Under the pieces are notes generated by a model that was not told the DNA's origin, ran no database searches, and saw only the letters and a program-made list of their open reading frames with translations. Below are positions 33,502-41,618 of a stretch of 41,618 nt of DNA, piece by piece. Position numbers and translations under genes: made by a program. Numbering within the stretch: the stretch's first letter is position 1; each line of letters begins with the position of its first letter. Source of the stretch: Deltaproteobacteria bacterium (GTDB taxonomy: Bacteria > Desulfobacterota > Desulfobulbia > Desulfobulbales > Desulfurivibrionaceae); the NCBI GenBank assembly GCA_013349285.1, contig DUZU01000026.1, positions 1 to 41,618 on the forward strand. The letters run 5' to 3'.

Positions 33502-35679
33502 TCAACCGCAGTTACGGTTATGGCTCATGGCATCAAGCCTGGTTATCAACTCGGCAAGCTCGACAACGGGCAGACGGCAAGTGAAATTTTCACAAAAATA
33601 GACCCGGGCCCGCTTTGGCCGGGGATCAATCCCATCCATAAACGCCAACCCCCGGGCCAGATACGCCTGCCCCTCGGCACCATCGGCCAGCAATAACGTT
33701 TTATCAGGCAAAAAACGTTTGCGGATCATGGCCAAGATTATCTCAAGATCGGCTTTGCCTTTGGTGCCGGCAACCACAATCTGCCTCGGATTAGCCCTGA
33801 GCAAGATGAGCGTCCCCAGCATCTGCGGCAAAAGCGTGGGATAGTCGTTCAAGCTCCGGCTGAAGGAATCAATGGTTTGCCTGGCGTAAGTCAGCCATTG
33901 CTCGTTCCCGATCATGCGGGATAACCGCAGCAGATTGGCGGCGGCCACCGAGTTGCCGGTCGGTTCGGCGCCGTCATAATCCGCCTTCATTCTAAGGGGC
34001 ACCGAATCGGCGGCGGTATCGAAAAAACCACCGCCATCCTTGTCCTCAAATATGCGCAACTGTGTTTTGGTCAGCCGTTCGGCGAGCTTCAACCAGTCAA
34101 TATCAAAAGAGGCCTCGTAAAGATCGAGCAAGCCGTTGACCAAAAAAGCATAATCATCAAGGACTGCCGCCACCCCGGCTTCATGATCGCGATAACGGCG
34201 AAACAGCAGATCTTGCGAACAATCATAAAGGTTGTCTTGGATAAATTTTGCGGTTTTTTGGGCGGCCTGCAGATAACGCTCTTCGCCCAGCACCTGAAAG
34301 GCACGGGCCAGGGCGCTGATCATATGCCCATTCCAGGAGGTGATTATCTTATCATCCAGATGGGGCCGGGGTCGGTTGCGGCGAACGGCAAACAATTGCG
34401 CCCTCGCCCGCTCGAGCAGCGCGGCCAGCTCATCCTCCGGCCGTTGAAAGCGGTGCGCTGTTGCTGCCAGGGGCTGGGCGACATAAAGAATATTTTTTCC
34501 GGTAAACTCCTTAAAATGATCATCCACCACATTACCGCCGGGCAGAACCCCGTAGTGATACTTGAAGATCTCGCCGAGCTCACGGCCCAGGACCGCATCG
34601 ATCTCGGCATCGGTCCACAGGTAATATAGTCCCTCGCCATGTTTTTCGGAAACGGCGGACTCATTGCTGTCCGCATCCTCGGCCGCATAAAAACCTCCTT
34701 CGGCGCCGGTCAGCTCACGCAGGACATAATCCAATATATCCTGGGCCACATTGGCATAAAAAGGATCCTGACAGATCTGGAAGGCCTCGAGGTAGCTAAT
34801 GGCCAGTTGGGCCTGATCGTAGAGCATTTTCTCAAAATGGGGAACCCGCCACTGGCCATCAACGGCATAACGGTGGAAGCCGCCGCCGACATGATCATAC
34901 ATCCCGCCCGCCGCCATCTTCCGCAGGGTGAACAAGGCCATGTTCAAGGCCTGCTCATTGCCGGAAACTTGCCGGTAGCGGAACAAGAAATTAAAAAGCG
35001 CGGGTCTGGGAAATTTAGGCGCCTTGCCAAAACCACCGTTAACCCCATCGAACTCTTCGGTGAGCCGGTGGTAGGCCTTATCAAAAACCTGATCATCCAC
35101 CGCGCCGTCGCCTAGTCCCTCCCCACTTTTTTTAAGATGGCTGATAACCCCTTCCGCAGACTCCAGGAGATTATGGCGTCGATCCCGCCAGCCCTCATCA
35201 ATTGCCTGCAAAAGATCGATAAAACCGATCATCCCTTCCCGTTGTTTGAGGGGGAAATACGTGCCGCCGAAAAAAGGTTTTCGCTCCGGGGTTAAAAATA
35301 GGGTCAACGGCCAACCGCCATGGCCGGTCATGGCCTGGACCGCCGCCATGTAAAGCTGATCGATATCAGGCCGCTCTTCCCGATCGACTTTGACACAGAC
35401 AAAATTTTCGTTCAACAGAGATGCAACCAGATCGTTTTCAAAAGATTCACGGGCCATGACATGGCACCAATGACAGGTGGAATAACCGATGGATAAAAAA
35501 ACAGGCTTGTCCTCTTCCCGCGCCCTGACAAAGGCCGCCTCCCCCCACGGCAACCAGGCCACCGGATTAAAGGCATGCTGCAAAAGATAAGGACTTTTTT
35601 CCGCGATCAGCTTGTTCGACGTTTTCCCAAGGCCAACTTGCCCCTCAAGAAAATCGGTAATGGTCGAATGGTTACCCAT
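33502..35679 (-). CDS. DUF255 thioredoxin-like protein (YyaL/SPATA20 family)
   Basis: 725 residues. The N-terminal DUF255 domain is thioredoxin-like, with the redox motif CHWC (69-72) in STCHWCHVM, and ends near the [16 protein letters not shown] block. The remaining two thirds form an alpha/alpha barrel (N-acylglucosamine epimerase-like, e.g. [21 protein letters not shown]). The family is widespread but its function is not established. No signal peptide, so cytoplasmic despite the redox motif. The ATG has GGAA about 8 nt upstream. The 64-nt spacing to the next gene allows an operon with the acyl-CoA synthetase. Confidence 0.88.
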   Translation of the reverse strand: MGNHSTITDFLEGQVGLGKTSNKLIAEKSPYLLQHAFNPVAWLPWGEAAFVRAREEDKPVFLSIGYSTCHWCHVMARESFENDLVASLLNENFVCVKVDREERPDIDQLYMAAVQAMTGHGGWPLTLFLTPERKPFFGGTYFPLKQREGMIGFIDLLQAIDEGWRDRRHNLLESAEGVISHLKKSGEGLGDGAVDDQVFDKAYHRLTEEFDGVNGGFGKAPKFPRPALFNFLFRYRQVSGNEQALNMALFTLRKMAAGGMYDHVGGGFHRYAVDGQWRVPHFEKMLYDQAQLAISYLEAFQICQDPFYANVAQDILDYVLRELTGAEGGFYAAEDADSNESAVSEKHGEGLYYLWTDAEIDAVLGRELGEIFKYHYGVLPGGNVVDDHFKEFTGKNILYVAQPLAATAHRFQRPEDELAALLERARAQLFAVRRNRPRPHLDDKIITSWNGHMISALARAFQVLGEERYLQAAQKTAKFIQDNLYDCSQDLLFRRYRDHEAGVAAVLDDYAFLVNGLLDLYEASFDIDWLKLAERLTKTQLRIFEDKDGGGFFDTAADSVPLRMKADYDGAEPTGNSVAAANLLRLSRMIGNEQWLTYARQTIDSFSRSLNDYPTLLPQMLGTLILLRANPRQIVVAGTKGKADLEIILAMIRKRFLPDKTLLLADGAEGQAYLARGLAFMDGIDPRPKRARVYFCENFTCRLPVVELAELITRLDAMSHNRNCG

Positions 35680-36110
35680 ATCAGTTCCAGGCGAATCAGA
35701 GGTGTAAGAATCTGAAAAAATGAACTTATTAAGTGATTACCCCTAATCCTCTGCCACCTAAAGGCATGGCTGAAACTTGTCTTATGGGAGCCAATTTGTT
35801 CGCCAAAAAATTACATGATGGCCGATAACGCCTTGTTGTAACTCGCCAATCATTGTTCGCGGCAGAAGCCTCTCCAACGGAACCATCCTCGATCCGGCTG
35901 AAATTCGATGGTAATCAAAAATATTATACGCCTAAAAGCGTTTCAATATAACCTGTTTATTTATGACAATAATTGGCCGCAATTAATCCGTTGCCGGTAG
36001 TCCACTTGTTTTAAGCTGAAATTTCAAGGTTATTGAAGATTAACGATGATCCCCCAACTGATTTAAAAGAAATATTCGTCAGGCAATCTGTAGTCCGGCA
36101 TGCTTGAAAA
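35680..36110. other. intergenic region without a recognisable gene
   Basis: About 430 bp. The only structure I find is a perfect decamer palindrome TGAAATTTCA (36017-36026), about 85 nt after the end of the zinc-knuckle gene. No terminator with a T-run, no RNA fold and no convincing coding frame. Confidence 0.5.
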
Positions 36111-38198
36111 TTATTTGGATACGGCCCGCAGAGTGGCGGCAAAGGCGAAAAATGGCGCGACCAGTAAGTTGGCCACAAAGAGACACTCTCTCTTAAATAC
36201 AGAATCACTGGCAAGCATGACCAGCCTCGGGCTCAACTGATCGGCCAGCAATACGGTAATCAGCGGAAAAATAAGCAGCATCACCCCGGTTAAGATGAGT
36301 TCGGCCTTAATCAGCTTTTTACCGAAAATTTTAAGGGTATCAAAAACAACCTTGAGCTTTTGCATGTGATCAACCATGCTCCTGGCCGTATCAATATATG
36401 ATAAGCCAAGTTTCTTTCGCTTCCTGGCCTCGCCAAGGTTTTCGCCGGCAACGGAACGCGCTTCCACCAGCTTTCTCTTGCCGGCAAGCAGGCAACCCTG
36501 AAATCTGCCGAAAAAACTTTTATACGGATAACCGTGCCAGTAGTTGTTAAATTTATCCCAGGTTAAAACGGCCTCATCGACCTGGCTATTCAACTCGTCG
36601 AGCTTGTTCTCCCGCAAGCGGGAACTGCCCATGCTCAACGCCTTGGACCTTTCGACAACATCAATTACATCGTAAAGACTCCTGCGGGCAAACTGTTCTT
36701 CAAGATTTACAAGTACCTTCAGATTGGTTTGCAGGTCCTCATCTTCACAGGCAAACCAATTTTTCAACTCCGCATAATCACTTTGCGCGGTGGCAAGGCT
36801 TTCACGGGCCTCCTTCTGTTTTACTTGCACCAGGGCCGACAGCATACTCTCGGTCATATCGGTGACCGGCATTAAGGCGGGATCAAAGAGGATGGCCATA
36901 AAATATTGCCGATCCCCCCCTGCCAGTTTTCGCAAAAGTTGCAATGCCTGTTGCCCTAGACCGTCATCAACCATGGTCTGAATTTTTCGGTAAAGCACCT
37001 CCTGGCAATCGATATAGAGATTGGCCACCGATTGGATGATTTCCTCTGCCTTCCAGGGATGGCCGGACAAACTGTGATAACGGGAGAGCAGCAGACTGAT
37101 ATAAATCTTTTCTTTTTCCGTACTCGCCATGCCGATCGCCAATTGCAGAAATTGGCCCATATCGGCCCAGCGGCCGCGTTCCAAAGCAATAAAGGCCTGG
37201 CCCACGGTGGCATAAAACTGCTTGCCGGCAATGGTCTGGTTCTCGACCACCATCAACTCATAGGCTTCCTTGTACTGACCGACCCGCAGGCAATCCAAGC
37301 CGGTATGCAGGTTGCGGCTGTCGATCTTGACCCGATCGATCTTGCCGCTGCCGTCCCAGGCGGGATGAACGGAAAAGGCGATATAACCCAAAAATCTGGC
37401 TTGATACACGAGATAGACATCAAAGTATGCGAGAAATACCTGCAGAGCCGGATGCTTACGAATTTCGGCAACACCGATATTTGAACCAAGCAGATCTTCC
37501 ATCTTTTTCTGATGGGTGAATACCTTTTGAAAATGGGCGTCTATCTCTGAAAAAGGAAGATAACCCACCAACGAAATGCCCCTGGTTTCCATATCCATCA
37601 TTTTGGTCGGGCATTTGGAAGGAACATGGTTGCTCATTCCGCAATAAAAGCACTCCTTATTGGTGCCTTGGCCGGCGAGATAACGGCTCGGCAAAAGTTT
37701 TTCCCTTTTAAGCTGACTGAGATCACCGGAAAAAGTAAGCCGGGCCAACCCCTCTTCCCCGTCAACAAACTGATACACCGGTAAATTTTTATCGGCAAAC
37801 AGCTGAACCCATTGCAACTTGAGCACCCGGGTAACATAAAGAGCTTCAGCTTGCAGCGCACTCCAGAGGGACGCGGTGGAATCCCTGAACAGGGGCGGCG
37901 GTTCCTTCTTTTTATGCAGGTGAAAAATTACTTGGACAGGGATAGGCCCCCACTCTTGCTTCCATTTCTGTTTCTTGATCAGATCAAGGCTTTCCAAAAA
38001 AGAAACGAGGGCGGTATATGGATGATCATAGTCAAGGAGCAACAGCTCATCGGTACTGTCTTTGGCTTCCCTGCCGATCTGGATCAACAATTTCTTAAAG
38101 GAGATAAGAAAGTCAGGCCATTGTTTTTTGAGAATCTGCTCCCCTTGATACCTCAAGGGCCTGATCGCAAGAACGGCAGATTGGATTGATTCTTTCAT
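36111..38198 (-). CDS. membrane protein with a CCHC zinc knuckle and helical repeat region
   Basis: 695 residues, no full-length family recognised. The first 175 residues are a soluble domain without known motifs. A zinc knuckle, C183-x2-C186-x4-H191-x4-C196 (CFYCGMSNHVPSKC), follows; this is exactly the retroviral-type nucleic-acid-binding spacing. Residues about 290-480 are a helical, TPR-like repeat region, then a coiled coil (about 480-620), and two membrane helices close the protein (about 632-652 and 672-690), so the soluble part faces the cytoplasm if the termini do. There is no ribosome site before the ATG (CTCCTTACTCC instead). It is the last gene of the cyclase/deacetylase/LysM cluster, 22 nt after its neighbour. 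Function unknown; the knuckle could bind RNA, DNA or a protein. Confidence 0.8.
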   Translation of the reverse strand: MKESIQSAVLAIRPLRYQGEQILKKQWPDFLISFKKLLIQIGREAKDSTDELLLLDYDHPYTALVSFLESLDLIKKQKWKQEWGPIPVQVIFHLHKKKEPPPLFRDSTASLWSALQAEALYVTRVLKLQWVQLFADKNLPVYQFVDGEEGLARLTFSGDLSQLKREKLLPSRYLAGQGTNKECFYCGMSNHVPSKCPTKMMDMETRGISLVGYLPFSEIDAHFQKVFTHQKKMEDLLGSNIGVAEIRKHPALQVFLAYFDVYLVYQARFLGYIAFSVHPAWDGSGKIDRVKIDSRNLHTGLDCLRVGQYKEAYELMVVENQTIAGKQFYATVGQAFIALERGRWADMGQFLQLAIGMASTEKEKIYISLLLSRYHSLSGHPWKAEEIIQSVANLYIDCQEVLYRKIQTMVDDGLGQQALQLLRKLAGGDRQYFMAILFDPALMPVTDMTESMLSALVQVKQKEARESLATAQSDYAELKNWFACEDEDLQTNLKVLVNLEEQFARRSLYDVIDVVERSKALSMGSSRLRENKLDELNSQVDEAVLTWDKFNNYWHGYPYKSFFGRFQGCLLAGKRKLVEARSVAGENLGEARKRKKLGLSYIDTARSMVDHMQKLKVVFDTLKIFGKKLIKAELILTGVMLLIFPLITVLLADQLSPRLVMLASDSVFKRECLFVANLLVAPFFAFAATLRAVSK

Positions 38199-38220
38199 TA
38201 TGGAGTAAGGAGCACTTTGT

Positions 38221-39246
38221 TTAATGAACAGCTTTCAACTTTTCCAAGATGCTGTTCGCTTTATTGATATTGAGCAGGGCGCCATCATGTTCCGGATAGA
38301 TCCGCAGGGTTTCTTGCCATTCGTTAATGGCATTCTGCAAATTTTCGTTCACATAAAATTTCACGCCCAGCCGATAATGAGTTTCGGCATCCCTTTGCCG
38401 GGTGGCGCGAATTTCATCCTCTAAGGCGTGCAGACCGGGGAAATTATCCTCGACATTCTCGAGGCTCGCCTGAGCCCCATCATAATCCTTAGCCTGCAGC
38501 TGATGCAGAGCAAATTCAAGATACGATCGGTTCAACAGCTGCGCAGCTTCACTTATAGTATAATCGTAGGTTAGCACCTCCTTGGCAAGTGAAATTGTCT
38601 GCTCATATGTTTTTGCCTGGAAACTTTTCTGTGCCCTGTCAAGGAGTTGCACCGGATCGACGGAGGGTTTGCGGGAGGCTTCAACCGGCAAAGACGGAAA
38701 GTGCAAGACCGTCCCCGGCACCAACGGTAAAGCGCTATCTTGGATATCATTAAAATAAGCAATGAGGAAGACATAATCCTTATTCTGATAATACCTCAAG
38801 GCCAGATTTTTCAAACTATCCCCCTCGGCAACCGGATGTTCATGAATTTTATTATCTTTTCTAAGGGCGGCCAATGCGAAAGAATTTTCCGGGTCATAGC
38901 GCAGGGCAATTAGTAATTGACGCTGCGCCGGCCCCACCTCTCCTTTCTTGTGCAAGGTCATGGCATCTTTAAAGTGATGCAGCGATTTTTCCCGGGCAAG
39001 CCGGTCCAGTCGCCTTATTTGCCCATCGGCTTCTTTATTTTCCGGAATGAGGGTATCTACCACTTGCCAATTGACCATGGCCTGCTGCAGCTCATCATCC
39101 TTTTCATGTTGAATGGCCCGATACCGGAAAGTATCGGCCAAATCAGACTTCGGAGGAAAATTAAGCGAGCTCCCCACACATCCGGTGCAGACAAAAAGCA
39201 CTAGGACAACAACCGTTTTGTTAACCACGCTCCCAAAATATTCCAT
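38221..39246 (-). CDS. TPR and LysM-like lipoprotein
   Basis: 341 residues. A short hydrophobic leader (11-20) ends in a lipobox around TGC with lipidated C23; the -3 residue is Cys, which is unusual. The mature protein has TPR-like helices (about 40-130), a LysM-like module (about 140-195, with EGDSLKNLALRYYQNK and PGTVLHFPSLP) and more TPR repeats to the end (NAINEWQETLRIYPEHDGAL). LysM domains bind GlcNAc-containing polymers, so it is probably a periplasmic scaffold at peptidoglycan or an exopolysaccharide. ATG overlaps the stop of the deacetylase gene (TAATG), so translation is coupled. Confidence 0.85.
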   Translation of the reverse strand: MEYFGSVVNKTVVVLVLFVCTGCVGSSLNFPPKSDLADTFRYRAIQHEKDDELQQAMVNWQVVDTLIPENKEADGQIRRLDRLAREKSLHHFKDAMTLHKKGEVGPAQRQLLIALRYDPENSFALAALRKDNKIHEHPVAEGDSLKNLALRYYQNKDYVFLIAYFNDIQDSALPLVPGTVLHFPSLPVEASRKPSVDPVQLLDRAQKSFQAKTYEQTISLAKEVLTYDYTISEAAQLLNRSYLEFALHQLQAKDYDGAQASLENVEDNFPGLHALEDEIRATRQRDAETHYRLGVKFYVNENLQNAINEWQETLRIYPEHDGALLNINKANSILEKLKAVH

Positions 39247-40238
39247 TACAAATCCCGCCGCTGAAAAACCACCAGGTTTCTCTTAAAATCATTAAGAGAA
39301 TAATGGCCATAAATCACCGACCTGTTTACCTTGAAGGGATCAACGAAAAAAGGATTGGCCGCCCGGGTGACGGTTACGCCGCCGCGATAGCCCCGCTTTT
39401 GCAGATAAGCGATGACCAGGTCGTTATAGGCGCCATAGGGGTATGCTAAAAATCGTGGCCTATCGCCGAGCTTGGTTTCAATGGTCTGTTCGGCCTCTTC
39501 GATTTCTTTACGAACCGATGAAAAATACCGGCTGAAACTTTCGGTCTCATTCGGTCCGTTCAGATTTTGATGAGACCGGGTGTGGGATTGAATATCCACC
39601 CCATTTTCAGCCATCTCCCGAAGTTGCTGCCAGTTAAGACATTTTTCCTTACTTATAAAATCCGTATAAAGAAAGACCGTGGCCGGATAGCCATATCTCT
39701 TCAAGATGGGATAAGCTATTTCATAGAGTGAACACCAGCCGTCATCTATGGTAATAACCACGGATTTTGCCGGCAAAGGCTTTTTCAGCTCGATAAAATC
39801 ATACAATCGATCGAGACTGACCACCGTATAGCCCTGATCTTGCAGAAAACGCATCTGTTGCTCAAAATCCTGTTGCCGGACAAACATTTTTTTACTGCTC
39901 TGATCCCTGGTAAATCCGTGGTAAACAAGAACAGGCACCACCTGATATCCATCTTTATACAAACCGCCGCGGTTTAAATTAAGGGGAACAACCAATTGCC
40001 GCCCCGGCCAGAAAAGGGAAGTTTGGTTAAACTCCTCAATGATTGGCCCATATGAAGAATCGCCAAGATAACGGGCGGCAAGGGAGGCCGAAGTATCCCC
40101 CAACCCGGCGCTGGTCACCACAAAATCTTTGGTCTGTTGAGTAACCACGCAGCCACTCAACAAAAAGATCAGAAAAAAAACAGCTATCCCCAGGCGGCAT
40201 GGCGACCGGTATGTTTTTTTGAATTTAAGCCAAGCCAT
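39246..40238 (-). CDS. LysM-like polysaccharide deacetylase lipoprotein
   Basis: 330 residues from ATG 40238 (AGGA 5 nt upstream; ATG 40244 lacks spacing). Positively charged N-terminus, hydrophobic segment and lipobox LLSGC (C32 of the longer form). A LysM-like motif (about 43-88, GDTSASLAARYLGD and PGRQLVVPL) follows. The NodB deacetylase domain has TIDDG (D167, D168), HTRSH (H221, H225) and PYGAYN, all counted from ATG 40244. It should deacetylate an N-acetylated sugar polymer in the periplasm. It overlaps the cyclase gene end by 14 nt and the next gene by 1 nt. The sequence is similar in layout to the secreted deacetylase at 16838-18013. Confidence 0.88.
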   Translation of the reverse strand: MAWLKFKKTYRSPCRLGIAVFFLIFLLSGCVVTQQTKDFVVTSAGLGDTSASLAARYLGDSSYGPIIEEFNQTSLFWPGRQLVVPLNLNRGGLYKDGYQVVPVLVYHGFTRDQSSKKMFVRQQDFEQQMRFLQDQGYTVVSLDRLYDFIELKKPLPAKSVVITIDDGWCSLYEIAYPILKRYGYPATVFLYTDFISKEKCLNWQQLREMAENGVDIQSHTRSHQNLNGPNETESFSRYFSSVRKEIEEAEQTIETKLGDRPRFLAYPYGAYNDLVIAYLQKRGYRGGVTVTRAANPFFVDPFKVNRSVIYGHYSLNDFKRNLVVFQRRDL

Positions 40239-41598
40239 TTTCATCCTGCAGCCCCAAAACCTTATGGATTCTTATCGGGTTGGCCTTACCTTTAATCGTT
40301 TGCAAAGGAAGGGTTTGGGCATCAATGCGGTCGGCCAGATGGTCGAACACGCTGTCACTGATGATGATCTCTCCCGGCCCGGCGAGATCATTCAGGCGAG
40401 ACGCGACATTAACCGTATCGCCGATAACCGTATATTCCATTTTATCCAAAGAGCCGATGTTCCCGGCGACCAGCGGCCCGGCATTGATGCCGATGCCGAC
40501 CGCGGCCAACAGCGGGTTGCCGGCTCCGGCAAGCTCATGAAATTTACGCCGCATATCCAGGGCGGCGAGAACCGCTCGTTTAATATGGTCTTTTGCTGAA
40601 GCAGGGACACCGAACACGGCCATCACCGAATCACCGATAAATTTATCCACATAGCCGCCGTGGGCATGGATTGCCTGGGTGGCAATCTGGAAGAACTCGT
40701 TTAACCCCTCGATAACCTCTTCAGGGCCGGTGGTCTCGGCGTAAGCGGTAAAGCCTCGGATATCGGCAAACAGGATAGTCGCATACTCCCGCCGTCCCTT
40801 CACCCATTGGCACTCAGGGTTTTCTATTATCATATCAAGCACCTGAGCGCCAACGTACTTGCCGAATGAATCCTGGATAAGAGATTTAAGCCAAAGTTGG
40901 TTGCTCATCAGATTAAACGACAAGGCCAGATCCTGGAGTTCGTCATTACGACCCAGGTCAACCCTGTGCTGATAATTGCCCCTGCTTATCTCCCGGGTGG
41001 CATTTACTAAAAAACCGATCGGCCGGGTAAAACGCAGGCCAAGCCCGGTTGCAATCAGCCCGCTTAACACAATGATCACCAAGGTCATCAAGATGATGAT
41101 TTTACGTTCTTTCCTAACGAGCTCATTGATGAAATCGATGGAAAGCCCAACATGAACAACCCCAAGCTTTTTTTCCTGAAATATAACCGGGGAGGTCAAA
41201 TTAAGAACCGTTTCACCAGCAACGTTGAGATAGTTGAAATAGGTAATGGAACCGGCTTGTTTTCCCTGACCGCCGGCAGGAAAACCGGCAAAAACCGCGC
41301 CTATTTGGGTATGGTCGGTATGGGCCTTAATCTGACCGTCGTTCGCTAAGATCATCGCATAAAGATGCCCATTCACGGCAGTGGCGCCTTTAATAACGGT
41401 ATTCAAGCGCAGCACATTGTTTTCGATCAGCGGGATAGCGGCATTGTTGTTAAAATAGTTGAGACTGACCATGCCGAGCTGCACGGTTTGACGGTAAAGC
41501 TGATCACGTTGCCGTTCAAGCATCAGATAACTGAACAAGGTCGTCACCAACACGATAATCAATGTTGCCGTGATAAAAAGCTGGGCGCCGATGGTCAT
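40225..41598 (-). CDS. membrane-bound class III adenylate/guanylate cyclase
   Basis: 457 residues from ATG 41598; TTG 41613 is in frame and the frame stays open to the window edge, so the true start may lie outside. Two membrane helices (about 7-28 and 166-186) enclose a periplasmic sensor domain (about 30-165) of single-Cache type. HAMP (about 189-240) leads to a catalytic domain with the metal Asp D279 (FADIRGF) and D323 (KFIGDS), K319 and D394 for adenine (VIGDTVNVASRL) and R401 for the transition state. The K/D pair points to ATP, so cAMP. It is first in the cluster of envelope genes and overlaps the deacetylase gene, suggesting that its product controls or reports on the same process. 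Confidence 0.88.
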   Translation of the reverse strand: MTIGAQLFITATLIIVLVTTLFSYLMLERQRDQLYRQTVQLGMVSLNYFNNNAAIPLIENNVLRLNTVIKGATAVNGHLYAMILANDGQIKAHTDHTQIGAVFAGFPAGGQGKQAGSITYFNYLNVAGETVLNLTSPVIFQEKKLGVVHVGLSIDFINELVRKERKIIILMTLVIIVLSGLIATGLGLRFTRPIGFLVNATREISRGNYQHRVDLGRNDELQDLALSFNLMSNQLWLKSLIQDSFGKYVGAQVLDMIIENPECQWVKGRREYATILFADIRGFTAYAETTGPEEVIEGLNEFFQIATQAIHAHGGYVDKFIGDSVMAVFGVPASAKDHIKRAVLAALDMRRKFHELAGAGNPLLAAVGIGINAGPLVAGNIGSLDKMEYTVIGDTVNVASRLNDLAGPGEIIISDSVFDHLADRIDAQTLPLQTIKGKANPIRIHKVLGLQDENGLA

Positions 41599-41618
41599 CC
41601 GCGGTGCAACCAACCTTT

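Noticed and set aside
1..41618. Search for tRNA, rRNA, CRISPR, insertion sequences, phage or integrase genes
   Set aside because: No tRNA-like T-arm, no repeat-spacer array, no transposase motifs and no long repeats found in the intergenic regions.

Overview
The window looks like chromosome of an anaerobic, sulfur-metabolising Desulfobacterota bacterium (Desulfobulbales-like; I cannot name a genus). This rests on gene content: a PhsA/PsrA-type molybdoenzyme with a TorD chaperone, a NapC-like multiheme cytochrome whose first heme site is C-x3-CH, FmdE and MoeA-like molybdenum proteins, cysteine-rich sensory domains typical of deltaproteobacteria, and an ADP-forming acyl-CoA synthetase. I see no tRNA, rRNA, CRISPR array, insertion sequence, integrase or phage gene. 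The genes look like ordinary core and accessory chromosome.

Region by region. (1) 1-1500, minus strand: torD followed by the N-terminal part of a Tat-exported molybdoenzyme, behind a promoter with two copies of an inverted repeat and a leader that carries an odd Cys-rich open frame. (2) 1700-9000, plus strand: a RegA/PrrA-like response regulator with Glu where the phosphorylated Asp should be, a small membrane protein, FtsH, a six-heme membrane cytochrome, a MerR-type regulator with a two-CW cysteine domain, and an FmdE/MoeA-like molybdenum pair. (3) 9000-16500: small soluble genes (coiled-coil stress protein, one-heme cytochrome, unknown protein), a PAS protein, a TPR-methyltransferase fusion, an M20 amidohydrolase, a small methyltransferase, a diguanylate cyclase and a stand-alone Cys-rich sensory domain. 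(4) 16800-24000: a deacetylase/glucosaminidase cell-wall pair, a periplasmic cyclophilin, and parE-parC of the Bacteroidetes-like type. (5) 24100-35700: oligoendopeptidase F, a large hybrid histidine kinase, a histidine kinase with a periplasmic c-type heme, an ADP-forming acyl-CoA synthetase and a DUF255 thioredoxin-like protein. (6) 36100-41618, minus strand: a tightly coupled cluster of a class III nucleotide cyclase, a LysM-like polysaccharide deacetylase lipoprotein, a TPR/LysM lipoprotein and a membrane protein carrying a retroviral-type CCHC zinc knuckle.

Functional reading. The left third is about respiration with molybdenum and heme enzymes and its control, with several cysteine- or heme-based sensors. 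The middle and right hold housekeeping and envelope functions. The four-gene cluster at the right edge is my best candidate for an undescribed system: its coupled translation joins cyclic-nucleotide signalling, envelope polysaccharide modification, envelope scaffolding and an unexplained zinc-knuckle membrane protein.
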